A stretch of 64,000 nt of DNA from Chondromyces crocatus (GTDB lineage Bacteria; Myxococcota_A; Polyangia; Polyangiales; Polyangiaceae): contig NZ_CP012159.1 in the NCBI RefSeq assembly GCF_001189295.1, forward strand, positions 10,807,856-10,871,855. Direction: 5' to 3'. Numbering within the stretch: position 1 is the stretch's first letter; each line of letters opens with the position of its first letter. Positions 51,666 to 61,491 of this stretch are shown one piece after another. Position numbers and translations under genes: made by a program. The notes under the pieces are model-generated. The model saw only the letters and a list, made by a program, of their open reading frames with translations. It was not told where the DNA came from and made no database searches.

Positions 51666-53564
51666 ATGACGACGCCTCGCGAGGGCCCGCCGCCGCGCCG
51701 CGCGGCGCGGACGCCCGTCAGTGCCACACCGCTTCCTGGTCCTCGTGGGCTCCTGGAGTTCCAGCACCTCGGCCGCGTACTTCTGCACGCCGGCCTCGTC
51801 GGCGCAGCGGCCGGCCTCGCTGGTTCCTTGTTCTTCGCCGCCCTCGAACTCGGGGAGCGCTACATTCTCGAAGGCCTCACCGGCTACCGCCCCCTCCGCG
51901 CCCACGGGGAAGCCGTCCTCCCCGTCTTGCACCGGGCAGAGCTTCGCCCCTGGCTCATCTGCCTCGTCCCTGCCCTCGGCGCGCTCATCGGTGGCCTGCT
52001 CACTGCGAGGTTCGCTCCCGAGGCCCGCGGTGGAGGCGCCGACGCGCTCATCGACGCCTTCCATCAGCGCGGTGGCGTCGTCCGACGCCGGGTCCCCCTG
52101 GTCAAGGCGCTCGCCTCGTTCTTCACGCTCGCCTCGGGTGGCTCGGGCGGCCGCGAAGGCCCCACCATGCAGATCGGCGGCGGCATCGGCTCCTTGCTCG
52201 CGCGCGCCCTCCGCGTCGGCCCACGCGAGCGCCGCATCCTCCTCATCGCTGGCGCCGCCGCGGGCATGTCCGCCATGTTCCGCACGCCGCTCGGCGCCGC
52301 GCTCCTCGTCGTCGAGGTGCTCCACCGCGATGATTTCGAGTCCGACGCCCTCGTCCCGTCCATCCTCGCGAGCGTCGTCTCCTACTCCGTCTTCATCTAC
52401 TTCTTCGGCGAGTCGACGCTCTTCACCCACGCCCCTCGCTACCCCTTCATTCCCTCGCACCTGCCGCTTTACGCCCTCTTCGCGGTGCTCCTCTCGGTGG
52501 TGGCGGTCGGTTATCTCACGGTGATCCACGGCACCGAGCGCGTCTTTCAGCGCATCAAGCTTCCCGTCTGGGCCAAGCCTGCGCTCGGTGGACTCGCGCT
52601 GGGGCTCCTGGTCGCCCCGATCCTCATCCTGCTCGGCGGGCGCGCGGGCCAGCCTGGTCAGGGCTTCGGCCTGCTCGGCGCTGGCTACGGCGCAGCCCAG
52701 GTCGCGATCACGGGCGCGGGCTGGCTGCCCTCCGGCTGGGATGGCGTCGAGCTGCTGCTCCTCTTGCTCGGCATGAAGATCATCGCCACCTCGCTCACCG
52801 TCGGCTCGGGTGGCAGCGCTGGAGATTTCGGCCCCTCGCTGGTGATCGGCGCCCTCGCCGGCGGCGCCTTCGGCCGCGCCGCGGAGATCCTGATCCAGGA
52901 TCCCCGCATCGACCCCGGGGCCTTCGCGCTCGTGGGGATGGGCACGCTCTACGGCGGCGTCGCGCACGTCCCCATCGCGGCGCTGGTCATGGTCTGCGAG
53001 CTCGCTGGCAGCTACGACCTCCTCGTCCCCCTCATGCTCTGCGAGGGCATCGCCTTCGTCGCCCTCAGGCACCGCTCCCTCTACCGCGCTCAGGTCCCGA
53101 CGCGACGCGACTCGCCAGCCCACCGCGACGACTTCATCTACGACGTGCTCCGGGGCATCCTGGTCCGGGACGTCGTCGTGACGAGCCGCCCCTTCGTCGC
53201 CTTCGACGCCCGCACCAAGGCTGCCAGCGTGATCACCCGGATCGCAGGTTGCGAGTGGCAGGACACATTTCCGGTCCTCGACGAGACAGGCAAGGTGATC
53301 GGTACCATCGACGCCGACATCCTGCGCACCGCCGCCATGAGTCCGGAGATCACCGAGGTCGCCATCGCGCACGACATGATGGAAACCCCAGCAGCGGTGG
53401 CGGACACGGAAGACCTGCATCGCGCCCTGCAAACGCTCCTCCAGCACGAGGTGCGCGAACTCGTCGTGCTCGATGCCGACGGGAAGATCGTCGGATTCCT
53501 CGACGAAGCCGACGTCGCTCGCGCCTACCACGACGCCACCGCCGGCATCCGCCGCGAGCCCTAG
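51666..53564 (+). CDS. ClC-family chloride channel/antiporter with CBS domains
   Basis: The 632-residue product has about 10-12 membrane helices between 35 and 470. The selectivity loop GSGGREGPTMQIGGGIGS includes the gating glutamate (E164). GGSAGDFGPSLVIGALAGGAFG provides the second signature, while the GSGIP element is changed to ARGGGADALI. Two CBS domains follow (about 500-560 and 575-625, DVVVTSRPFVAFDARTKAASVITRI and TPAAVADTEDLHRALQTLL), which usually bind adenine nucleotides and adjust gating. ATG 51666 lies 217 bp from the divergent small gene. It sits in the inner membrane. Confidence 0.95.
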   Translation: MTTPREGPPPRRAARTPVSATPLPGPRGLLEFQHLGRVLLHAGLVGAAAGLAGSLFFAALELGERYILEGLTGYRPLRAHGEAVLPVLHRAELRPWLICLVPALGALIGGLLTARFAPEARGGGADALIDAFHQRGGVVRRRVPLVKALASFFTLASGGSGGREGPTMQIGGGIGSLLARALRVGPRERRILLIAGAAAGMSAMFRTPLGAALLVVEVLHRDDFESDALVPSILASVVSYSVFIYFFGESTLFTHAPRYPFIPSHLPLYALFAVLLSVVAVGYLTVIHGTERVFQRIKLPVWAKPALGGLALGLLVAPILILLGGRAGQPGQGFGLLGAGYGAAQVAITGAGWLPSGWDGVELLLLLLGMKIIATSLTVGSGGSAGDFGPSLVIGALAGGAFGRAAEILIQDPRIDPGAFALVGMGTLYGGVAHVPIAALVMVCELAGSYDLLVPLMLCEGIAFVALRHRSLYRAQVPTRRDSPAHRDDFIYDVLRGILVRDVVVTSRPFVAFDARTKAASVITRIAGCEWQDTFPVLDETGKVIGTIDADILRTAAMSPEITEVAIAHDMMETPAAVADTEDLHRALQTLLQHEVRELVVLDADGKIVGFLDEADVARAYHDATAGIRREP

Positions 53565-53610
53565 CTAGGCTATGGACCTGGAGCCGTTTTCGGCGCTAGC
53601 GTGACGTGCA

Positions 53611-55137
53611 GTGTCAACGGGGACATCGGAACCCGGCCTCTTCGCCGGATACACCGCGCTACCCGGCGCATACGACGAACTCTTCGGCCTCGACGGCGCG
53701 CCTCGCCCCGAGTTTCGCCGCGCCGTCGGCCTCCTCGCCGGGATGAGCCTCCGCGATTTCGCGCGAGCCCAGCAGCTCGCCGAGATCGCCCTCCTCAACC
53801 AGGGCGTGACGTTCTCGGTCTACGCGGACGGGCGTGGCAAGAGCCTCGGCCAGCTCGCCGACGGCAAGAGCCGCCAGCTCGAGAAGATCTTCCCCTTCTG
53901 CCTCGTCCCTCGCCTGATCTCGGCGGCGGACTGGCACCACCTCGAGCGCGGCCTCATCCAGCGCGTCCACGCGCTCAGCCTCTTCGTCGACGACGTCTAC
54001 GGCGAGCAGCGCATCCTCGCAGAGGGCGTCATCCCCCGCGAGCTGGTCCTCGGTGCTGCCCACTACATCCCCTTCCTCAAGGGACTGAAGCCCCCGGGTG
54101 GCGTGCGCATCCACATCGCAGGGGTCGACCTCATCCGCGATCCCCAGGGCCGCTTCCGCGTGCTGGAGGACAACCTCCGCACCCCCTCGGGCGTCTCCTA
54201 CGTCCTGGAGAACCGCCTCATCACCAAGCGCGTCGTCCCGCAGCTCCTCGACCAGTCCCGCGTCCGCCGGGTCGACGACTACCCCAACCGCCTCGCGGAC
54301 ACGCTGCGCTCCGTCTCTCCCTCGTTCCCGGGCACCACCTCGGCCGTGCTGCTCACCCCGGGCCCTTACAACTCCGCCTATTTCGAGCACAGCTTCCTCG
54401 CACGCTCGATGGGCGTCGAGCTCGTCCAGGCCGCGGATCTCTTCGTCGACCAGGACCAGGTCTTCGTCCAGACCACGCGCGGCCCTCGCCGCGTCCACGT
54501 CATCTACCGCCGCACCGACGAGGCCTTCCTCGATCCGGAGGTCTTCCGGCCCGACAGCATGCTCGGCGTCCCCGGCCTCATGCGCGCGTACGCCGCTGGC
54601 AACGTCGCGCTCGCCAACGCCCCGGGGAACGGCGTCGCCGACGACAAGGCCATCTACCCCTTCGTCCCGGAGATGATCCGCTACTACCTCGCCGAGGAGC
54701 CCATCCTGGAGCAGGTCCCCACCTACGTGTGCGCCCGCGACGAGGACCGACGCTACGTGCTCGACCACCTCCCCGAGCTGGTGGTGAAGGCCGTCGACGA
54801 GGCCGGAGGCTACGGCATGCTCATGGGCCCCGAGAGCACCGCCGCCGAGCGCGACGAGTTCCGCGCCCGCATCGAGCAGAGCCCGCGCCGGTACATCGCG
54901 CAGCCCCGCATCGAGCTGAGCGCCGCGCCCACCTGGGACCCGACGGGCACGGAGATCATGGCGCGGCGGGTCGACCTCCGCCCCTACGTGCTCACCGGCC
55001 GCGACGGCCCCTGGGTGCTCCCTGGCGGCCTCACCCGGGTGGCGCTCCGCCCGGGCTCATACGTCGTCAACTCCAGCCAAGGTGGCGGCTCGAAGGACAC
55101 CTGGGTGCTGAAGGACGCCCCGGAACCACGCCCATGA
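53611..55137 (+). CDS. Circularly permuted ATP-grasp protein
   Basis: The 508-residue product belongs to the circularly permuted ATP-grasp type 2 family: [36 protein letters not shown] is its best-known segment, with [26 protein letters not shown] and [17 protein letters not shown] further on. Members are thought to form amide bonds on a peptide or amine. The start is a GTG at 53611. It overlaps the next gene by 4 bp (ATGA at 55134), the usual arrangement with an alpha-E gene. No transglutaminase-like gene, a common third member, is seen downstream. Confidence 0.94.
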   Translation: MSTGTSEPGLFAGYTALPGAYDELFGLDGAPRPEFRRAVGLLAGMSLRDFARAQQLAEIALLNQGVTFSVYADGRGKSLGQLADGKSRQLEKIFPFCLVPRLISAADWHHLERGLIQRVHALSLFVDDVYGEQRILAEGVIPRELVLGAAHYIPFLKGLKPPGGVRIHIAGVDLIRDPQGRFRVLEDNLRTPSGVSYVLENRLITKRVVPQLLDQSRVRRVDDYPNRLADTLRSVSPSFPGTTSAVLLTPGPYNSAYFEHSFLARSMGVELVQAADLFVDQDQVFVQTTRGPRRVHVIYRRTDEAFLDPEVFRPDSMLGVPGLMRAYAAGNVALANAPGNGVADDKAIYPFVPEMIRYYLAEEPILEQVPTYVCARDEDRRYVLDHLPELVVKAVDEAGGYGMLMGPESTAAERDEFRARIEQSPRRYIAQPRIELSAAPTWDPTGTEIMARRVDLRPYVLTGRDGPWVLPGGLTRVALRPGSYVVNSSQGGGSKDTWVLKDAPEPRP

Positions 55138-56207
55138 TCTCTCGCGTCGCCGATCACTGCTTCTGGTTCGGTCGCTACCTCGAACGCGCGGAGAGCACGG
55201 CCCGTGTCCTCGCCGTCACCCAGCACCACGTGCTCGACGCGGAGCTCACCCCGCCCGAGCACTGGCGCCCCTTGCTCACGGCCTCCGGCCAGGAGCCCCA
55301 CTTCGTCGAGCAGTTCGGCGCGGAGGCGGTGGGGGACGGGGACGCCGTGCAGCGCTACCTGTGCTTCGACGAAGACAACACCGCCAGCATGCAGCGCGCC
55401 ATCGCGGCCGCGCGCGACAATGCACGCTCCATCCGCGAGGTCATCAGCCTGGAGGTGTGGGAGACGGTCAACGAGCTGCACCTCTGGCTGGACAGGGGAC
55501 AGGGCGCCACCGACTGGACGCTGAACCGGCATGGCTTCTACCGCCGCATCCGGCAAGCCGTGCAGCTCGCCCTGGGCCTCACCCAGAGCACCATGCTCCA
55601 CGACACCCCCCTCGACTTCATCTGGCTCGGCGTCCTCCTCGAGCGCATGGGCCAGACGGCGCGCATCCTCGACGTGCACCACGTCGCCTTCACCCGGGCC
55701 GCCCAGGCCGCGAAGGCCGACCCGACCACGCTCGGCGCGACCCACCAGGTCATCGAGACCGCGCGCTGGCTCGCGCTCCTGCGCGCCTGCTCCGGTGGCG
55801 AGCCGTTCATGAAGGTGAACCAAGGCCGCGTCACCGGAGAGTCCGTCGCCCGCTTCCTCGCCTTCGAGCCGCGCTTCCCCCGCTCCATCCGGCACTGCGC
55901 CCACGCCGCGTACACCCGCCTCGCCGACATCCGCCCCCCCGAGAGCCAGGCCTTGCCGGGTGGCGACACCCTCGCGCAGCTCCACGGCCTCACGCTCTGG
56001 ATCGCCGACAAGTCGCAGGAGCACCTCGACCTGTCTTCCCTCCACGGCATGCTGGTACGCGTCGTCGACGAGACCGCGGCCATCTGCGATGGCATCGGAC
56101 GCGATCTCCTGGGCAACGTCACCCGCCCCACCCCGAGCGTCCCTCCGCCAGCCGCTGCACCACCACAGATCAGCGCCCCGGCGCGATCGACCCAGTCTCA
56201 GTCCTGA
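55134..56207 (+). CDS. Alpha-E domain protein (DUF403)
   Basis: The 357-residue helical protein begins [30 protein letters not shown], the diagnostic start of alpha-E proteins. It also has [27 protein letters not shown] and [20 protein letters not shown]. The function is unproven, but the family is coupled to circularly permuted ATP-grasp ligases and is thought to act in the same peptide-modifying pathway. Its C-terminal 35 residues are Pro/Ala/Ser-rich. The stop overlaps the end of a convergent gene by 10 bp. Confidence 0.94.
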   Translation: MISRVADHCFWFGRYLERAESTARVLAVTQHHVLDAELTPPEHWRPLLTASGQEPHFVEQFGAEAVGDGDAVQRYLCFDEDNTASMQRAIAAARDNARSIREVISLEVWETVNELHLWLDRGQGATDWTLNRHGFYRRIRQAVQLALGLTQSTMLHDTPLDFIWLGVLLERMGQTARILDVHHVAFTRAAQAAKADPTTLGATHQVIETARWLALLRACSGGEPFMKVNQGRVTGESVARFLAFEPRFPRSIRHCAHAAYTRLADIRPPESQALPGGDTLAQLHGLTLWIADKSQEHLDLSSLHGMLVRVVDETAAICDGIGRDLLGNVTRPTPSVPPPAAAPPQISAPARSTQSQS

Positions 56208-56686
56208 CGTGACGGCGCGGGCCGGCTCCGCAGCACATCCAGGATCGCGTCGAGCCGGCTCAGCATCGCCCGGTTGATGTCCCGCTCCTCCTGCTCACGT
56301 CCCTCCGCGTTCGGCGGGGAGAGGGCCGCGGCCGAGAGCGCGGGTCCGAACGTCTGCACGAACGCGCCCACCGCTTTTCCCGCGTCCGTCACGGGGAGCC
56401 AGCCATTGAACCCCACCGCCTGGTTCGCCGTGACGAACAGCAAGGCATCCAGGAACGTCCTGCAGCGCGGGTTGTGATCCTTCTCTGCCGCGTGGAGCAG
56501 CAGCGCACCGACCAGCGACATCGCCAGCAGCGAGTCCATCGGATCATGCGTCAGGGCGCGCCGCGCGCGCAGCTTGAGATCCGCCAGCGTCGCGAGCGAG
56601 AGCTTGTCGCCGTACTCTGCGTAGAGGCCGAGCGCGAGCGGCAGGAGCGCCCGCACATCCAGCCGGCGGGATTGATCCGAGTTCAT
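56198..56686 (-). CDS. Hypothetical helical protein
   Basis: The 162-residue product begins MNSDQSRRLDVRALLPLALGLYAEYGDKLSLATLADLKLRAR and has a hydrophobic stretch SLLAMSLVGALLLHAAEKDHNPRC that could be a buried or membrane helix. The C-terminus is charged (QEERDINRAMLSRLDAILDVLRSR) and may be a coiled coil. No family is recognised. It overlaps the alpha-E stop by 10 bp. A conserved-looking KDHNPRCRTFLDALLFVTANQ motif may mark a lineage-specific family. Confidence 0.68.
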   Translation of the reverse strand: MNSDQSRRLDVRALLPLALGLYAEYGDKLSLATLADLKLRARRALTHDPMDSLLAMSLVGALLLHAAEKDHNPRCRTFLDALLFVTANQAVGFNGWLPVTDAGKAVGAFVQTFGPALSAAALSPPNAEGREQEERDINRAMLSRLDAILDVLRSRPAPSRQD

Positions 56687-56929
56687 CGCCCCTCCAGATG
56701 TCTCACAAACCGTCCCGGGCCGGAACCGCGATCCCGTGGGTCACCAGGCGAGCCTCCCGCCCCGACCACACCGCAGGACGGGCTGGCCCGCTGGTCTCAC
56801 GCCGCCATGCTGTGGTGCCGCGTCGAGACCAGGCCTGACGAGGAACGTCGGGCGAGGTCGCCGCCATGCTTCGCCCTGCTGGGCAAAAGCGCCCTCGTGG
56901 TAGGGTCCCCTGGTTTCAACGGAGGTTCC

Positions 56930-59746
56930 ATGCGCCGCGTCCCGCTCCTCGCTTCCCTTGGTCTGATTGCCCTCGGCCTCCTCAGCGCACCAGGCTGCTC
57001 CGGGGACGACGATCCTGGCCCTGGGAACACGACCACCACGACCACCACGACCACCACCGAGACCCATGGAGAAGGCACGCTCCCTGGCCTCGAAGGGCAG
57101 GTCGACGTCATCGTCGACGACCGCGGCATGCCGCACATCTATGCCTCCTCGCTCCACGACGTGGCCCTCGTCGAGGGCTACCTCATGGCCCGGGATCGCT
57201 TCCCGATGATGGAGTTCATCCGCCGTAACGTCACCGGCCGGCTCGCCGAGATCGTCGGAACGCTCGCTCCCGAAGCGATCCAGGCCGACATCGCCGCGCG
57301 CGTCATGGGCTACCAGCGGGTCGCGAACCGCATCTACGACGGCCTGGAGCCCACGAGCCCCACGCGCGTCACCCTCGACGCCTTCGCCGCCGGCGTGAAC
57401 ATCTACATCCGGGAACTCCGCGAAGGGACCACCAAGCTCCCGGAGGGTGCAGGCCTCCTCGACCTCTTGCTCCTCCCGAACACCGAAGCGTTCACCGACT
57501 GGACCCCGCAGGACTCCGTGGCCATCGGGCGCTACCTCTCCTCGGCGCTCTCCTACGACGGCGACTACGAGATCGCGTACACCTCGGCCGCTGCCGCCGC
57601 CGCGAGCACCTTCCCCGCGGGCGATCCCCGCGCGGGCATCTTCCGCGACCTCTGGTCCATGGCCCCCGCGCGTGACGTCTTCAGCCGCGACGGCTTCCCG
57701 AACGGGAGCGGCGGCGGGAACATCCTCCCCCAGCCTGCGCCCGCGCCGCCGGCCGCGTCCCTTGGCGCCCTCCAGCGCGCCCAGGGCTTCTTCGACCTCG
57801 CCAAGCGCCACCTCGAACAGCTCGGCGACGAGAGCCGCGGCTCCAACAACTGGGTCGTCTCGGGCAGCAAGACGGCATCCGGCTACCCCCTCCTCGCCAG
57901 CGACCCGCACCTCACCCTGCCGAGCCCCCCGCTCTTCTGGTACGCGCACCTCAACACCGCGCGCGCCGGTGGCGACCTCAACGTGCAAGGCCTCTCCCTG
58001 GTCGGCGTCCCCGGCGTCATCCTCGGCTACAACGATCACATCGCCTGGGGCTCCACCACCGCGAGCCACGACGTCACCGACATCTACGAAGAGACGATCA
58101 CCCCGGGCCAGAACGGCGCCCCCGACACCGTGCTGTTCAAGGGCAACCAGGTCCCCATCGAGATCGTCACCGAGACCATCAAGGTCAACGGCGCCGACGA
58201 CATCGTCCTCCGCCTGGAGCACGTCCCCCACCACGGGATCATCGCCCCCCAGATCGTCAACGGCCAGGTCGTCCCCCGCACCGAGAACACCGCGCTCAGC
58301 GTCCGCTGGACCGGCGACGAGCCCTCTTACGAGATCACCGCCTTCCTCGACCTGAACTTCGCCAGGAACCTCGACGACGCCAAGGCCGCGCTCGAGCACT
58401 TCGAGGTCGGCGGCCAGAGCTTCGTCATCACCACCTCCGAGGGCGACATCTTCTGGTCCTCCCAGGCCCGTGTCCCCGTGCGCGACCCGGCGGCGATGAC
58501 CTACGACCCCGTGACCCAGACCGGCCTGTCCCCGGCCATGGTCCTCCCGGGCGACGGCAGCGCCGAGTGGATTGGCACCCTCGACGGCCGCTACCTCCCG
58601 CAGGACCACAACCCGGCGCGCGGCTTCATCGCCACCGCCAACAACGACCTCGTGGGTGCCACCGCCGACGGCAACCCCTTCGACGAGCCCCACTACGTCG
58701 GCTGGGACTTCGACCTCGGCCACCGCATCGCGCGCATCACCGAGCGCCTCGAAGAGCTCACCACCGCGGGCGGCGTCACCCCCGAGGACATGATCACCCT
58801 GCAGGGTGACCACCAGTCACCCCTCGGCCGTCTCCTCGCGCCGAGCTTCGTCGACGCCATCGCGCGCGTCGCGGCCGAGCGCTCCTCGCCGGGCACCCAC
58901 CCCGAGCTCTCCGCCCTCGTCGCCGAGCTCTCCAGCGCCGACCTCGACCGCCTCGACAACGCCGCAGCGCGCCTCGCCGCCTGGAGCTTCGCCGCCTCGG
59001 CGGGCGTCGACATCGGCGACGGCGCACCGCCTGCCGTCGAGGTGAACGACGCCATCGCCACCTCCCTCTTCAATGCCTCGGTCGCGCACCTCGCCCAGCT
59101 CGCCTTCGGCGACGAGGTCACCGCCATGAACGCGCGCCCTGGCAGCAACCTCATCGCCAAGACCCTCCAGTGGGCCATCCTCGACCCGCAGCGCCTCGCC
59201 ACCTACGACGACGTCCTCGGCGACACCGTCCTCTGGGACGACCTCGCCACCCCCGCCGTCCAGGAGACCCGTGACGAGCGCATCGCCCGCGCCATGCTCC
59301 AGGGCATGGCCACCCTGCGCGACCTGCTCGGCGACGACATGACGGCGTGGACCTGGGGCCGACTGCACACCGTCCGCTTCACCTCGATGGTCCCCTCGAT
59401 CGCCGGCTCGAGCCCCGTCGACCTCCCCCGCGCGAACGACCCCGCCTTCCCCAACGGCTACCCTCGCCACGGAGACAACTTCAACGTCGACGCCTCGAAC
59501 CAGGGCATCTGGTCGACGACGAACTTCAGCTACGCCAACGGCCCCGTGCAGCGGCTCGTCGTGGAGATGACCCCGGAAGGCCCCCGCGCCTGGAACGCCA
59601 TCCCAGGCGGCCAGGCCTTCGATCCGGCGAGCCCCCACCACGCCGACGAAGCCGAGCACTGGCGCCGCAACGACGCCCCCCCGCTCTACTTCAGCGACGC
59701 CGACATCGACGCGCACGTCGAGTCGCGCCTCACCTTCACCCCCTGA
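56930..59746 (+). CDS. Penicillin-acylase-family Ntn hydrolase, lipoprotein
   Basis: The 938-residue product has lipobox SAPGC (Cys23), a run of ten Thr, and a propeptide-type N-terminal chain (VDVIVDDRGMPHIYASSLHDVALVEGYLMARDRFPMME). The self-cleavage site is GSNNW at 304-308, so Ser305 becomes the N-terminal nucleophile of the beta chain. SDPHLTLPSPPLFWYAHL and GYNDHIAWGST follow as in cephalosporin/AHL acylases. The substrate may be an N-acyl homoserine lactone, beta-lactam or peptide; the sequence does not tell. GGAGG precedes ATG 56930. Lipidation suggests surface or periplasmic action. Confidence 0.93.
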   Translation: MRRVPLLASLGLIALGLLSAPGCSGDDDPGPGNTTTTTTTTTTETHGEGTLPGLEGQVDVIVDDRGMPHIYASSLHDVALVEGYLMARDRFPMMEFIRRNVTGRLAEIVGTLAPEAIQADIAARVMGYQRVANRIYDGLEPTSPTRVTLDAFAAGVNIYIRELREGTTKLPEGAGLLDLLLLPNTEAFTDWTPQDSVAIGRYLSSALSYDGDYEIAYTSAAAAAASTFPAGDPRAGIFRDLWSMAPARDVFSRDGFPNGSGGGNILPQPAPAPPAASLGALQRAQGFFDLAKRHLEQLGDESRGSNNWVVSGSKTASGYPLLASDPHLTLPSPPLFWYAHLNTARAGGDLNVQGLSLVGVPGVILGYNDHIAWGSTTASHDVTDIYEETITPGQNGAPDTVLFKGNQVPIEIVTETIKVNGADDIVLRLEHVPHHGIIAPQIVNGQVVPRTENTALSVRWTGDEPSYEITAFLDLNFARNLDDAKAALEHFEVGGQSFVITTSEGDIFWSSQARVPVRDPAAMTYDPVTQTGLSPAMVLPGDGSAEWIGTLDGRYLPQDHNPARGFIATANNDLVGATADGNPFDEPHYVGWDFDLGHRIARITERLEELTTAGGVTPEDMITLQGDHQSPLGRLLAPSFVDAIARVAAERSSPGTHPELSALVAELSSADLDRLDNAAARLAAWSFAASAGVDIGDGAPPAVEVNDAIATSLFNASVAHLAQLAFGDEVTAMNARPGSNLIAKTLQWAILDPQRLATYDDVLGDTVLWDDLATPAVQETRDERIARAMLQGMATLRDLLGDDMTAWTWGRLHTVRFTSMVPSIAGSSPVDLPRANDPAFPNGYPRHGDNFNVDASNQGIWSTTNFSYANGPVQRLVVEMTPEGPRAWNAIPGGQAFDPASPHHADEAEHWRRNDAPPLYFSDADIDAHVESRLTFTP

Positions 59747-59749
59747 CCC

Positions 59750-60499
59750 TCACGCCGCGCTCGATCCGGCGCGCGCCTTCCCGGGTGGCGCGGCGGAGGC
59801 CAACCCAGGCTTCCCGCCCGCGCCGCTCCCCTCTTGCCCCGACAGCCACCCCGCAGCCCCGCGCCCCAGACCGAGCGACGCGGGCCCGCCCAGAAGCCGC
59901 GCATGCGTCACCACCGCGCCATCGCCCACGCCAGGCGGCAAGAGCGCTGGCGTATCCGGCCCGATCGCCACCTCTCGCCACCCGGCTGCGCTCGCGGGCG
60001 ACACCGCCTCCGTCACCAGCCACGGCACATCCTCCAGCCCCTCCACCCCCAGGAGCGCCGCACGCGACGCCAGGAGCGTCCCCACCCCACTCAGCACGAT
60101 CGCCGGCTTGCAGGCCGCGATCATCGACACCAGCCACCGCGATGGCCCCGCCAGCGCCGAACGCCCCTCCACCTCGGACAGCGGCGCCGGCATGGCGACG
60201 ACCCCTGCGTACAGACAGCCGTAGAGCGCCGGCACCAGCGCCACCCCCGTCGGGTACAGCAGCACCGCCCGTTCACCGGGCTTCACGCCCGCGCGCTGCA
60301 GCGCCGCCGCGATCGCGCGCGCCGCGCGATCCAGCTCCCCGAACGTCATCACGCCCGCTGGCATCGCCCCGGAAGGGAGCAACGCCACGTCACCCCCGAG
60401 CGCGCTGAACACCTTCTCCTCCGGCTGCTCCGTCGCCATCTTGCGAAGCAGCTCCACCAGCGTCACGGCCTCCGCGCTGTCGTGCTCGAGCGATGTCAT
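59750..60499 (-). pseudogene. Remnant acyl-AMP ligase (FAAL/AMP-binding N-terminal part)
   Basis: The 249-residue reading frame matches only the first part of an AMP-dependent ligase: LLRKMATEQPEEKVFSAL, MTFGELDRAARAIAAALQRAGVKPGERAVLLYPTG, PALYGCLYAGVVAMPAPL. Where the ATP-binding TSG[ST]TG.PKG motif should stand, the chain reads DTPALLPPGVGDGAVVTHARLLGG, so the motif is lost although the following THARLL persists. The C-terminal adenylation and Lys domains are absent, and the frame ends 3 bp from the convergent acylase stop. A good Shine-Dalgarno sequence (AGGAGGGACACG) remains before ATG 60499. It may be non-functional, or a regulatory fragment. Confidence 0.7.
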
Positions 60500-60799
60500 C
60501 GTGTCCCTCCTGTCCTGCGCACACATGACGGCCCTCCCGCACGCGCTGCGCACAGGTGACCTCGATGGACGTCCGGATCGCCACCGAACATGGCCGGCTC
60601 CGAACCCGGACGAAGCGCCACGCTACCGCCGCGCATCGCGCCGGCACGCCGCCTCCTTGAAATGACCCTATGGCAAAGAGCTGGAGACGCGTCCAGCGCG
60701 CACGCTGCCCGCACGGACACCCAATGTCCCAGCCAACGAACCGCGCGGATCCGCGCGATGTCTCACCCCGTCATGCGTGCATCGACGCACGCCCCGCAC
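60500..60799. other. 300-bp gap, nothing recognised
   Basis: No open frame of normal composition, strong hairpin or repeat was seen between the acyl-AMP ligase remnant and the Uma2 gene. Confidence 0.5.
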
Positions 60800-61384
60800 C
60801 TACTCGGTCCAGAGCATCGACAGGTCCAGCTCCACGGCGTCGAACGGCGTTGCCCGCACCTGCGCCGCACCGCAGGACACCACCCGCAACCGCCACTCCC
60901 CGTCAGCGCCCATCACGAACACCTCGAGCAGGCACGCGCTCGGATCGACGAGCCAGAGGGTCTTCACGCGCTCTCGCGCATAGATCGGCATCTTCTCTGC
61001 GCGGTCACGCGCGGCAGTCCCGGGCGAGAGCACCTCGCACACCCAGTCGGGCGCCACCTGGATGAACGCCGCGCCTCCGAGCTGCGGCAACCGTTCCAGC
61101 GTCCATCCCGCCAGATCCGGCACCAGCACATCCATGTCCACCCCGTGCCCGAGCTGGAGCTGCGGCGCTTGCAGGATGCGCCACCCGCCAGGCCCCCCAC
61201 GACCCCGACAGTACGCTTGCCCCAGCTCCGTCTGCAGCTCGCTCGACGCGTGGACGTGCCGCAGCCCGGGCTGCGCTCGCACATACGACGTACCGCGGAT
61301 GATCTCGGCGACCTGGTGCGGCTGCATCGCCTCCAGCTCATCGCCATGTGCGTGACGCGAGAGTGTCCTGGAAGGCTCCTGCAT
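60800..61384 (-). CDS. Uma2-family putative nuclease (DUF820)
   Basis: The 194-residue product shows the Uma2 restriction-endonuclease-like core: GRGGPGGWRILQAPQLQLGHGVDMDVLVPDLAGW, PDWVCEVLSPGTAARDRAEKMPIYARERVKTLWLVDPSACLLEVF. The D...E.K-like residues that would bind metal (Asp in VPDLAGW, Glu in VCEVLSP, Lys in AEKMP) are all present. These proteins occur in many copies in cyanobacteria and myxobacteria; their biological role is unclear. The N-terminal GDELEAMQPHQVAEIIRG fits the family's usual start and favours ATG 61384 over ATG 61327, although the latter has GGAGG before it. Confidence 0.88.
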   Translation of the reverse strand: MQEPSRTLSRHAHGDELEAMQPHQVAEIIRGTSYVRAQPGLRHVHASSELQTELGQAYCRGRGGPGGWRILQAPQLQLGHGVDMDVLVPDLAGWTLERLPQLGGAAFIQVAPDWVCEVLSPGTAARDRAEKMPIYARERVKTLWLVDPSACLLEVFVMGADGEWRLRVVSCGAAQVRATPFDAVELDLSMLWTE

Positions 61385-61491
61385 GCGAGGGAGCGTGACA
61401 CCCGCCCCCCTCGCGCTGCAAGCGCGGCCGCGCTCACCCGAACGCCAGACGAAGTCGCAGCACGGTCTCGTCTTCGCACCCTTCCGCTGCA

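Noticed and set aside
56741-58813. 690-codon minus-strand open frame
   Set aside because: It lies opposite the acylase gene, whose signal peptide and Ser-nucleophile motif are clear.
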